From Vagococcus hydrophili (GTDB lineage: Bacteria; Bacillota; Bacilli; Lactobacillales; Vagococcaceae), in contig NZ_CP049887.1 in assembly GCF_011304195.1 (NCBI RefSeq), positions 930,001 to 994,000 on the forward strand: a stretch of 64,000 nucleotides of DNA, read 5' to 3'. The position numbers and the translations under genes are program-made. Shown here piece by piece: positions 26,346 through 33,423 of this stretch (the first letter of the stretch is position 1; each line of letters begins with the position of its first letter). The notes beneath the pieces are model-generated. The model saw only the letters and a list, made by a program, of their open reading frames with translations, did not search any database and was not told the DNA's origin.

Positions 26346-27062
26346 TTACTCACTAATAATAATGGTAGGTTGATTTTTGTTTACTGTGTACAATTTAGGG
26401 GCTACTTTTAAATACGTTTCAACCAATTCTTTCAGCTCTTCTATCGCCAAATCACTGCGCTCTTTTTGATGTGCATTGATTGACTCAATCACTAAAATCG
26501 CCTGAGTTGTACTTTCTGTTAACATGGTGCGCTGTGCTTCACGCCAGTTCATCGAACGACAAATTGCCCCTTCATCATCTGCATAAATGATTTCTTCTGG
26601 TAAGGCTGGTGAATCTTCTTCTGCGCCTAATGGTAAAAAGGATTCACCTCCTGTTGCTTTTTTTAATTTCAAATCACCCATGATTGACTCAATATCTTCA
26701 CCACCACAAGGCACAGCATATTTTAAAGAAACGCTATTGTAGATATCAACTAATGGATTAATCGGCATAAATACTCGGTCTTGATGCACTCGTTTAAGTA
26801 AAGCTTCAATTGAAGATCGGGCACCTTTTTTCGTTTTAAATTGACGGAAAGCTTCTCGCCATTCAGCAATCACTTGATTATCTGTAAAGTTCTCTTCTGA
26901 TAAATGTTTTTTCGCTCCTAAAGCGCCTTCTGCTAATAAAGACAAGTAAGCAGCGTCCTCTGTCTCACCTACTCGGTTATCTATTCCCTCTAAAACTAGC
27001 ACATTAAATTGAGCCTCTTCAAACACTTCAAAAAAACTTGGTTCTACTGTAAATTTTTTCAT
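26346..27062 (-). CDS. B3/B4 domain protein (PheT-like)
   Basis: A 238-residue stand-alone B3/B4 domain, the fold found in the beta subunit of phenylalanyl-tRNA synthetase, where it acts in editing. Free-standing members are widespread in Firmicutes and are presumed to deacylate mischarged tRNAs or act on free amino-acid adducts, though few have been tested. Visible features include the conserved core NPLVDIYNSVSLKYAVPCGGED. It faces the acetyltransferase pseudogene across a shared terminator. The family assignment is good; the substrate is unknown. Confidence 0.82.
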   Translation of the reverse strand: MKKFTVEPSFFEVFEEAQFNVLVLEGIDNRVGETEDAAYLSLLAEGALGAKKHLSEENFTDNQVIAEWREAFRQFKTKKGARSSIEALLKRVHQDRVFMPINPLVDIYNSVSLKYAVPCGGEDIESIMGDLKLKKATGGESFLPLGAEEDSPALPEEIIYADDEGAICRSMNWREAQRTMLTESTTQAILVIESINAHQKERSDLAIEELKELVETYLKVAPKLYTVNKNQPTIIISE

Positions 27063-27132
27063 TGTTTCAATCCTCTCTATTTTTACTTGGTTTCTTTATT
27101 ATATCCCTCAATGAGTTAATTTGCGAGAATAC

Positions 27133-27161
27133 AAAAAAGAGAATGGCATAGCATTCTCTAC
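27133..27161 (-). terminator. Terminator after the YxeA-like gene
   Basis: GAGAATG/CATTCTC hairpin followed by a T run on the minus strand. Confidence 0.7.
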
Positions 27162-27173
27162 ATTTACTTCATA

Positions 27174-27560
27174 TTATAATTTATCTACAACATTTTTAGG
27201 GACATCTTCTTTTTTTACTTCTTCCCACGTTTCTACAAATCTACCCTTCGTATCTAACTTAAGGATGGCATTCTCTCTTAGTTCACCAGGAGCATAAAAG
27301 GTTAAATCATAGCTTTTTCCACTTTCATTGATTGCCTTTTGTGTATATAAATAGCCACCTGGCTCTTGTTTTGTTCCGTATTTACTATTCGTCACCACAT
27401 ATGATGGTTCCTTTTTAATCGTTACATTAAAGCGATCAAAAACTTGGCCTAAATCATTATTTTGAGTTGAAACCTGTCCTTCTGTTAATTTCGATCCTAA
27501 AATCGGTCCTCCTACGACAATTCCGCCAACTAATACTAAACCAAAAATAAATTTTTTCAT
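27174..27560 (-). CDS. YxeA family secreted/membrane protein
   Basis: 128 residues with an N-terminal hydrophobic signal (about 4-22), then a small beta-rich domain of the YxeA family (formerly DUF1093), recognised by YVVTNSKYGTKQEPGGYLYTQ-like spacing and a TFYAPGELRENAILKL segment. These proteins are exported OB-fold-like domains of unknown function, often in multiple copies per genome in Enterococcus. It is a single-gene unit with its own terminator. Confidence 0.78.
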   Translation of the reverse strand: MKKFIFGLVLVGGIVVGGPILGSKLTEGQVSTQNNDLGQVFDRFNVTIKKEPSYVVTNSKYGTKQEPGGYLYTQKAINESGKSYDLTFYAPGELRENAILKLDTKGRFVETWEEVKKEDVPKNVVDKL

Positions 27561-27672
27561 TTCAAATTCCCCGTTCTTTATCTCTATTTGATAAACCTAT
27601 TATAACGAGGTTTCTAGCTACTTTAAAAAGGCGGCAGACGGATTTTCATTCCGACTTTGGGCGTAAAAAAAC

Positions 27673-27702
27673 TAGACATGCGAACGAACGTTCTGATATA
27701 AT
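27673..27702 (+). promoter_or_regulatory. Promoter of the PfpI-type gene with a LexA-like box
   Basis: TAGACA (27673-27678) and TATAAT (27697-27702) are 18 bases apart. The spacer holds CGAACGAACGTTCT (27681-27694), which fits the Gram-positive LexA/DinR box CGAAC-N4-GTTCG except for the last base. Its position between -35 and -10 would block polymerase. Confidence 0.6.
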
Positions 27703-27736
27703 GCAAGAATAGCTTTAATTACAGGAGGTCATTATA

Positions 27737-28327
27737 ATGAAAAAAGTAGGTTTTATTTTACTAGATCAATACGCTGATTGGGAAGGTAGTTATCTTTCTA
27801 GTATGCTAGCTCAAGAAGGGTGGGCAATTTCAACTTTATCCATCCAAGAAAAAGTCACTTCTATTGGTGGTTTTACTACTCAAGTAGACACATTAATTAC
27901 TAAGGAAAATCCGATGAATGATTTTGACTTACTTGTTTTAATTGGAGGTAACTCTTGGCATCTTGATTACCCAGAAATCACTCAATTACTGACTCGCTAT
28001 ATTGCTCATAAAAAACCAGTCGCAGCTATTTGTGGTGCGGTGGATTATCTAGCAAGAAACGGTTTATTAACTCACTTTAACCATACAGGTAACGCACAAT
28101 TCTTCTGGAACGACTTTGAAAATTACCTGAACAAGGAGCAATTTTTAGAACAACAAGCTGTTTTAGATAAAACACTGGTCACTGCAAACGGAACAGCCGC
28201 TCTTGATTTCACTGAACTTACTTTAGAGATGATTGGTTTCACTCAAGAAGAGGCTCAGAAAAAAGTTGATATGTTCCGTTTGGGATATTATGCTTTTTGT
28301 GAGAAATATGGAAATCCTTATCTTTAA
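27737..28327 (+). CDS. DJ-1/PfpI family protein (class I glutamine amidotransferase-like)
   Basis: A 196-residue cytoplasmic protein of the DJ-1/PfpI superfamily, with the nucleophile elbow at AAICGA (cysteine at about 99). Relatives include glyoxalases, deglycases and proteases, and B. subtilis YdeA/YoaZ-like proteins; the reaction cannot be told from sequence. It has a strong ribosome site (GGAGG eight bases before ATG). Its promoter carries a LexA-like box, so it may be induced by DNA damage. It ends two bases before the convergent acetyltransferase gene, with no terminator between. Confidence 0.82.
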   Translation: MKKVGFILLDQYADWEGSYLSSMLAQEGWAISTLSIQEKVTSIGGFTTQVDTLITKENPMNDFDLLVLIGGNSWHLDYPEITQLLTRYIAHKKPVAAICGAVDYLARNGLLTHFNHTGNAQFFWNDFENYLNKEQFLEQQAVLDKTLVTANGTAALDFTELTLEMIGFTQEEAQKKVDMFRLGYYAFCEKYGNPYL

Positions 28328-28328
28328 A

Positions 28329-28832
28329 TCACACCAATTTTTTAGAAAAATACAACACTAAATCGTCGTTATTGAGGCAGCTTTCTCCCCTCTGTAATTG
28401 ACGATTTTCGTACCAAATACCTGAACCATCTGGCACATAACCATTTTTAATATAAAGACGTTGAGCAGCACCGTACCCTGAATGAAGTCCAACACCAATC
28501 GTCAAAATATCAGTAGAAAAACTCACTTCATAAGCAGCCCGTTTGATTAATTTTTGCCCGATACTCTTTCTTTGAAATCTCTCAAAAACATTAAAATCAA
28601 CAATTTCTGGGTAAAGATCTTTAAAAGGACCTTGCTTGGATTTTGAAACAATCGTTAAATAGCCCGCCACTTGATTATCAAGTTCGGCAACTAACACTTG
28701 GCGCTTGCCTTTTTCTTGCTCACGTAAATAGTTTTCTAAAATTTCAGTTCGAGCTTCCCATTCCTGTCTGATAAATCCCTGATTAATGGCTAATATATCT
28801 GACTTTTTCATCTTTCGAATAACTAATTCCAC
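28329..28832 (-). CDS. GNAT-family N-acetyltransferase
   Basis: A 167-residue acetyltransferase of the GNAT fold. Beta4 and the acetyl-CoA loop are seen around RKSIGQKLIKRAAYE, followed by GVGLHSGYGAAQRLYIKNGYVP, a typical C-terminal core. The substrate is unknown. It converges on the PfpI-type gene and is divergent from the next acetyltransferase gene. Confidence 0.8.
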   Translation of the reverse strand: MELVIRKMKKSDILAINQGFIRQEWEARTEILENYLREQEKGKRQVLVAELDNQVAGYLTIVSKSKQGPFKDLYPEIVDFNVFERFQRKSIGQKLIKRAAYEVSFSTDILTIGVGLHSGYGAAQRLYIKNGYVPDGSGIWYENRQLQRGESCLNNDDLVLYFSKKLV

Positions 28833-28885
28833 ACTGCTTCCCCCTCATCTTTGTTATGATATCTCTAGTTTATCACAATGATGAG

Positions 28886-28914
28886 AGTTGATTTTTTTAT
28901 AATTTAATCGTATG
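28886..28914 (+). promoter_or_regulatory. Probable promoter of the 28955 acetyltransferase gene
   Basis: TTGATT and TATGTT boxes separated by 17 bases, about 40 bases before the start codon. The assignment rests on box similarity and position only. Confidence 0.4.
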
Positions 28915-28954
28915 TTAAAGAAAGATAAGTTCATTCATACAAAGGAGAGAAATT

Positions 28955-29386
28955 ATGGAATTAATTATTAATAACGCCCCTTGGCAACGTGCCGCAGCGC
29001 TTTACGTTAGAATGTGCGTCTTTGTTTTAGAAAGAGGGATTAGTTTAGCCGACGAGTTTGATGATGCTGATATAGATGGGACGGTTTACGCTGTAATTTA
29101 CGATCAGGCGCTTCCCATTGCCACAGGTCGCCTTTTAAAAGAAGATGATACACTATGTCGCTTCACTCGAATTGCTACGTTAAAAGAGTATCGAGGGCAA
29201 CAGCGAGGTGCTAAAATTATCCACGCTTTAGAACAATATGCTATCTCACAAAACTTTAAAAAAGCTCAAATCCATTCAGAATTAACGGCTAAAGTTTTTT
29301 ATGAGAAACAGGGATATATAGCTGTTTCAGAAGTATATGATGAAGATGGTGTACCTTGTCAGACGTTGGAGAAGGTATTTTCATGA
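28955..29386 (+). CDS. GNAT-family N-acetyltransferase (ElaA/YjcF type)
   Basis: 143 residues with the YjcF/ElaA pattern: an N-terminal VRMCVFVLERGIS segment, GRLL, then the acetyl-CoA-binding RIATLKEYRGQQRGAKII and the C-terminal FYEKQGYIAVSEVYDEDGVPC. A good ribosome site (AAAGGAGAG) precedes the ATG. Its stop codon overlaps the start codon of the dead kinase gene (ATGA), so the two were probably translationally coupled before decay. Confidence 0.85.
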   Translation: MELIINNAPWQRAAALYVRMCVFVLERGISLADEFDDADIDGTVYAVIYDQALPIATGRLLKEDDTLCRFTRIATLKEYRGQQRGAKIIHALEQYAISQNFKKAQIHSELTAKVFYEKQGYIAVSEVYDEDGVPCQTLEKVFS

Positions 29387-29711
29387 TTATCTAGATAAAC
29401 GGAGCATATGGAGCTGGAAAGACAACCATTGCGGAATTACTTCATCAAAAGTTGAAAGGCTCTTATCTTTACGATCCTGAAAATATCGATGACTTTTTAG
29501 CGCCATAATTTACTTTCTCCCATTCAAAAAGGTGATTTTCAAGAGACTACAAGAAAGAAACTCTCATCAAATTACTTCGGGGACGGAAAGAGCAGATGTT
29601 ATTTTAAAGCATTTTGAAAAAATTGATAATGAAAAAATTACGCCAGAAGAAGTAGTTGAAGTGATTTTAGAAATAGTAAAAAAATATAAAAAAACAAAAC
29701 ATCTTAGTTGA
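29383..29711 (+). pseudogene. TmrB-like P-loop kinase, degraded
   Basis: The reading frame begins MII, has a TAG at 29392 where relatives have the Trp of WINGAYGAGKTT, continues as INGAYGAGKTTIAELLHQ with an intact Walker A, and stops again at about 29509. A large middle part is missing. The last part resumes near 29533 in another frame (FKRLQERN, then TSGTERADVILKHFEKI) and ends at 29711. Relatives of TmrB (tunicamycin resistance) are about 180 residues; this copy has at least one nonsense change and an internal deletion, so it is dead. Confidence 0.8.
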
Positions 29712-29857
29712 TTAAAATGTCTTGTTCTTCATATTAAAAATTTACTCATATAACCCATAACTTCTCTTACATAATAAAGGGAGATAGCTCATTCATTAAA
29801 TCATAAGTTGAGGATAGTGATAGTATTGATACTATGTTTTTATAGACAATATTGTGA

Positions 29858-29981
29858 TATAATAATATTGTAAGGGACGCATTGGTAGTACGTCCCTAGA
29901 TAGAACCGTTTAAGACGGTAGCAAGTAATATTATTTAAAAATAACCGTTAACTCGCCAAAGTTACGACGGTTATTTTTTTT
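29858..29981 (+). ncRNA. Antitoxin RNA of a par-like type I toxin-antitoxin locus
   Basis: An extended -10 promoter TGATATAAT (TATAAT at 29858-29863) would start an RNA at about 29870. It would fold into GGGACG/CGTCCC (29874-29896), ACCGT/ACGGT (29905-29919) and a final AATAACCG/CGGTTATT hairpin with a long T run ending near 29981. The final hairpin is shared with the convergent toxin mRNA. The segment AGATAG-ACCGT at 29898-29913 recurs in the same orientation at 30133-30150 in the toxin leader, so the two RNAs would be complementary there, as DRa/DRb are in the par locus of pAD1. Confidence 0.7.
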
Positions 29982-30075
29982 TGTCATTTTTCAGAATGAG
30001 AACAATAGTTGATACCAATGTTAGTGTAAAACTACCAAAGGCAATCATCAATTGTAAGGCTTCCGATGTGGACAA
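29971..30075 (-). CDS. Putative holin-like toxin (type I TA)
   Basis: A 34-residue hydrophobic peptide starting at TTG 30075, seven bases after AAGGGAG. It reads (M)STSEALQLMIAFGSFTLTL and ends in a lysine-rich tail, NDKKK. This is the pattern of the putative holin-like toxin family (Hol-Tox), with one membrane helix at about 9-28 and charged C-terminus. An in-frame TAG 15 bases upstream rules out a longer form. The stop codon lies inside the terminator hairpin shared with the convergent antitoxin RNA. Too short for ordinary gene calling. Confidence 0.75.
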   Translation of the reverse strand: MSTSEALQLMIAFGSFTLTLVSTIVLILKNDKKK

Positions 30076-30119
30076 AAGGCTTCTCCCTTCCTAGATTCAA
30101 CACTTATTTTCATAAGCAT
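30048..30119 (-). CDS. Possible leader ORF overlapping the toxin start
   Basis: On the toxin mRNA an ATG at 30119 (or 30113, better spaced from GAGGTG) opens a 23-codon frame that overlaps the start of the toxin in another frame and stops at 30048, after the toxin's TTG. It could couple or limit toxin translation. It may equally be chance. Confidence 0.3.
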   Translation of the reverse strand: MLMKISVESRKGEAFCPHRKPYN

Positions 30120-30166
30120 CACCTCGATTCAAAGATAGCCACCGTCATAAACTTTTCTATCTTAAA

Positions 30167-30175
30167 ATTATAACA
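30167..30175 (-). promoter_or_regulatory. Toxin promoter (extended -10)
   Basis: On the minus strand TGTTATAAT is a perfect extended -10 (TATAAT at 30167-30172). The transcript would start at about 30160 and reach the shared terminator after about 210 bases. Confidence 0.55.
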
Positions 30176-30442
30176 TAAATGAATTGCTATCACTTCTCGA
30201 CTTTGATTTTAATAAAAAAATTAATTCAGCCAGTTTTGGTTGTTTAAAAAATTATATATAGAAATTATTAATAATATAAGGCGTGAATTACTCAGACTAT
30301 TCAAGAAGATTCGGAAGCAGTAAAAGAGTTTATAATGATAGTCACTATGTAACTCCGCCCAATATTTATGAGATTCCATTCCATCAACTCCCTGTACTCG
30401 CTTTTTCTTTTATTATATACTAAATAAAAAAAGGAGGCTCCA
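30176..30442. other. Intergenic, no gene seen
   Basis: A/T-rich sequence between the toxin promoter and the small membrane protein gene. A short open stretch on the plus strand around 30297-30355 (reads TIQEDSEAVKEF) has no start or ribosome site and is at most a relic. No repeat or RNA gene was recognised. Confidence 0.5.
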
Positions 30443-30742
30443 ATGAAGAAATCTGATTTAGACAAATACAATCCAAAAGCCGATGAGATGACGGATTTTG
30501 ATTTTTTTAATCTTGGCAATCTAGCTTCTGAACCAACAATAAATAAAAATAATCTTAGTTTCTGGTTACCTTTTTTCACCTCTTTTGTCGGTCTCTTAAT
30601 ATTACTTTTAAAATCAACTTATTATCTAACCAACTATGGCGATTCTCTGACAGCTTTAGCCATTTCTCTCATCCTTATCCTAATCATAAGCGTCCTTTTT
30701 TCTTTGCTAGTTCAAGCTATTTTCAAAAATATATTCACCTAA
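30443..30742 (+). CDS. Small membrane protein of unknown function
   Basis: 99 residues: a polar N-terminal 45, then two predicted membrane helices (about 42-58 and 70-93) connected by a short turn. A strong AAAGGAGG site lies seven bases upstream of the ATG, so translation is likely. I do not recognise the family. It lies about 75 bases upstream of the serine hydrolase gene and could share its transcript, but candidate control elements between them suggest a separate promoter for the hydrolase. Confidence 0.6.
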   Translation: MKKSDLDKYNPKADEMTDFDFFNLGNLASEPTINKNNLSFWLPFFTSFVGLLILLLKSTYYLTNYGDSLTALAISLILILIISVLFSLLVQAIFKNIFT

Positions 30743-30782
30743 AAATCCACTTGTTCATACTCCGTTCACAAAAGGTTATTAC
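30734..30782 (+). promoter_or_regulatory. Candidate response-regulator repeats and promoter
   Basis: TTCATA (30754) and TTCACA (30765) form a direct repeat with an 11-base period, typical of OmpR-type operators, with a further TTCACC at 30734. TTCATA could serve as -35 to TATTAC (30777-30782), 17 bases away. The adjacent regulator gene makes autoregulation plausible. Confidence 0.35.
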
Positions 30783-30817
30783 TCTTAGTGAGAAGAAACT
30801 ATTTAGGAGGAAATCAC

Positions 30818-32719
30818 ATGAACACCATAAAAAAATGGCACCTATTTTTATTAGCCTTTACCACACTACTTATGACTCAATCAGCAAACATCGTTGAAGC
30901 TGAGTCTCTCACCAACCAAGATGAAGTCAAAAGCTTTGTCGATACCCATATGGAAAAAGACTTAGACAAGTATCACATTCCAGGTGCTGTTATTGCCATC
31001 GTTAAAGATGATGAAATTCTCTATTCAAAAGGCTACGGCATGGCAGATATTTCTAAAGATAAGAAAGTTGATGCTGACAAAAGCATGTTTAGAATTGCTT
31101 CTACTACTAAATTATTCACTTGGACAGCTGTGATGCAATTAGTCGAAGCAGGTAAAATTGATCTTGATACAGATATCAATACATACTTAACATCATTTAA
31201 AGTTCCTAACACATTTGATAAACCGATTACAATGCGTGACTTAATGACCCATACAGCTGGTTTTGAAGAAGGTGGGGTGGGCTATCAAATCACAACAGAT
31301 ACCAAACGTTTAAACACCACTATTGCAGAAACTCTTGAAAAACATGCCTTGGCTAGAGTTCGACCTCCTGGTGAAAAAGCGTCTTATTCAAATTATGGGG
31401 CTGCTTTAGCGGGCTTAATTGTTGAAGATGTCAGCGGATTATCATATACAGATTACATCCAAGAAAATATTTTTAATACTCTTGATATGAAACATGCCAC
31501 TCTGGCAGAACCTTTACCTAAAAAATATAAGGACAATGAAGTCATCGGCTACAACTACACGAATGAAAAATTTACACCTGGAATACCTACCTATGAAGGA
31601 GGATTTAGTCCGGCTGGAGCGGGAACTGTTTCGGCAAATGACATGGCTAAATTCATGCTAGCTCATCTTAACAATGGCACCACACAAGGGAAAAGATTAT
31701 TAGATAAAAAAACAACTAATACCATGCACCAAACTGCCTTTCGTTTCGATAAACGTTTACCCGGTTCTGCCCTTGGCTTTCAAGAAGGCGAAATAAACGG
31801 CAAAAAAACATTATCTCATGCGGGAGCAGATACGATGTTTATCACTGACCTATATCTCGTTCCAGAAGAGAATATTGGTATCTTCTTATCTTATAGTGGC
31901 GGTCAAGCCGATGATGCGCTAGCCTCTATGAAGAAACATATTTTTGATTATCTTTTCCCTATAACTAAAAAAGAGTCACCAACGTTTATCCCCTCAACAA
32001 AAGAGGAATTAGCTAATTTCACTGGTTCTTATAAGTTCACTCGACGTAACTATAGTCATATTGATAAATTTTTTAGTTTATTAGTAGAAATGAAAGTCGC
32101 TCAGGAAAACGGACAACTGGTCATTGGACAAGGCAACGAAAAAGAATATTTCAAAAAAATTGATACTAATTTATTTCAACAAGTTGACGGGCAACAAAAA
32201 ATTTCGTTTAAAACAGATAAATCAGGAAAAGCGACAGATATGTTGTTAAGCATTATGCCTGATATGCCTCTTGAAAAAACAACTTTTTGGGATCAAAGTA
32301 GCGTTTGGTTAATTCTTCTTGCCATATCTATCGCTATCTTTATCATCGTAACGATTATTTTACTTATCCAATTAAAAAGAAATAAAAAAATAAGTCACCA
32401 TTCTAAACAAACCATTTGGTTGACGATTATTACAGCCATTATTTCCATCCTAACGCTTGGTTTAACGGTCACTAATGTTTTAAACATGGATGTTCTACAA
32501 AGACTAAGTGAAGTCACCTTAGCCTTAAAATTATTCTTGTTCTTACCCTTATTTGTCGGAGGATTAACCTGTATTTTACTCGTCAGAAATGGCATGGACT
32601 GGTTCAAAAAAGAATCCTCTTTAGTGATTCGAATTCTAACAACCACTGTTTTCTTAGCTGCATTGACGACTAGTCTGTTTTTTATTCATTGGAATTTAAT
32701 GGGTTGGCTTTTCGGCTAA
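30818..32719 (+). CDS. Serine hydrolase (beta-lactamase/PBP4* family) with C-terminal membrane domain
   Basis: A 633-residue protein with a signal peptide (about 6-29), an extracytoplasmic class C beta-lactamase-type domain, and four membrane helices in the last 150 residues. The catalytic Ser95-x-x-Lys98 (STTK), Tyr190-Ser-Asn192 and a HAG motif replacing KTG are visible, as in the FmtA/PbpE/EstB group of esterases and D-amino-acyl hydrolases. ATG 30818 is chosen for GGAGG eight bases upstream; an upstream GTG lacks a site. It leads an operon with a two-component system, which suggests a response to wall stress. The substrate is unknown. Confidence 0.85.
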   Translation: MNTIKKWHLFLLAFTTLLMTQSANIVEAESLTNQDEVKSFVDTHMEKDLDKYHIPGAVIAIVKDDEILYSKGYGMADISKDKKVDADKSMFRIASTTKLFTWTAVMQLVEAGKIDLDTDINTYLTSFKVPNTFDKPITMRDLMTHTAGFEEGGVGYQITTDTKRLNTTIAETLEKHALARVRPPGEKASYSNYGAALAGLIVEDVSGLSYTDYIQENIFNTLDMKHATLAEPLPKKYKDNEVIGYNYTNEKFTPGIPTYEGGFSPAGAGTVSANDMAKFMLAHLNNGTTQGKRLLDKKTTNTMHQTAFRFDKRLPGSALGFQEGEINGKKTLSHAGADTMFITDLYLVPEENIGIFLSYSGGQADDALASMKKHIFDYLFPITKKESPTFIPSTKEELANFTGSYKFTRRNYSHIDKFFSLLVEMKVAQENGQLVIGQGNEKEYFKKIDTNLFQQVDGQQKISFKTDKSGKATDMLLSIMPDMPLEKTTFWDQSSVWLILLAISIAIFIIVTIILLIQLKRNKKISHHSKQTIWLTIITAIISILTLGLTVTNVLNMDVLQRLSEVTLALKLFLFLPLFVGGLTCILLVRNGMDWFKKESSLVIRILTTTVFLAALTTSLFFIHWNLMGWLFG

Positions 32720-32748
32720 TTGACAATTAAAAAAGGAGCGTGAGAAGT

Positions 32749-33423
32749 ATGAGTCAATTACTCATTGTTGATGACGATACCTCAATACGAGAACTAATGA
32801 AACTTTATTTAAAAAATGAGGGATTTGATATCCTTGAAGCAACTAACGGAACCCAAGCTCTATCCATTATCGAATCCCAACAAGTTGTGTTAGTCATTCT
32901 AGATATTATGATGCCCGAAATGGACGGTTGGGAATTAACTAAAAAAATCCGAAAAAACTTCTCTGACCTTCCTTTACTAATGGTTTCTGCGAAAGGTGAA
33001 ACAGTCCATAGAATCAAAGGGTTTCAATTAGGAACAGATGATTATTTAACAAAACCCTTTGATCCTTTTGAATTGGTTCTAAGAGTTAAAGCTCTTTTAA
33101 AACGAGCAAAAATCAGCGCTTCTCAACTGGTAGAGTTAGAGACCTTGACTCTAAATAAATTAACCTATGATGTCATTAACAAGGACGAAAAAATCATTCT
33201 ACCACCAAAAGAATTTGAACTCTTATTTGTCTTAGCAAGCTATCCCAATCAAATATTTACAAGAGAACAGTTAATTACGCGCATTTGGGGCATTGACTAT
33301 GAAGGAGACAATCGAACGGTAGATGTGCACATTAAACGAATTAGAGAAAAGTTTACTCATGAAAGTGACGTTTTTTTCATTGAATCTGTTCGTGGTCTAG
33401 GCTATCGCTTGGTGATTTTATGA
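32749..33423 (+). CDS. OmpR-family response regulator
   Basis: 224 residues: a receiver domain with acidic pocket DDD (8-10), phosphoacceptor Asp52 in LDIMMPEMDG and the TDDYLTKPFDP segment, then a winged-helix DNA-binding domain ending in ESVRGLGYRL. It is close in pattern to VanR and related Firmicute regulators. I prefer ATG 32749; a GTG three codons earlier sits too close to the GGAG site. The stop codon overlaps the kinase start by four bases (ATGA), so the pair is translationally coupled. Confidence 0.92.
   Translation: MSQLLIVDDDTSIRELMKLYLKNEGFDILEATNGTQALSIIESQQVVLVILDIMMPEMDGWELTKKIRKNFSDLPLLMVSAKGETVHRIKGFQLGTDDYLTKPFDPFELVLRVKALLKRAKISASQLVELETLTLNKLTYDVINKDEKIILPPKEFELLFVLASYPNQIFTREQLITRIWGIDYEGDNRTVDVHIKRIREKFTHESDVFFIESVRGLGYRLVIL

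Noticed and set aside
28867-30442. A CRISPR array or other spaced repeat
   Set aside because: The short repeats here are hairpins and the two direct repeats of the toxin-antitoxin locus; no regular repeat-spacer pattern occurs anywhere in the window.
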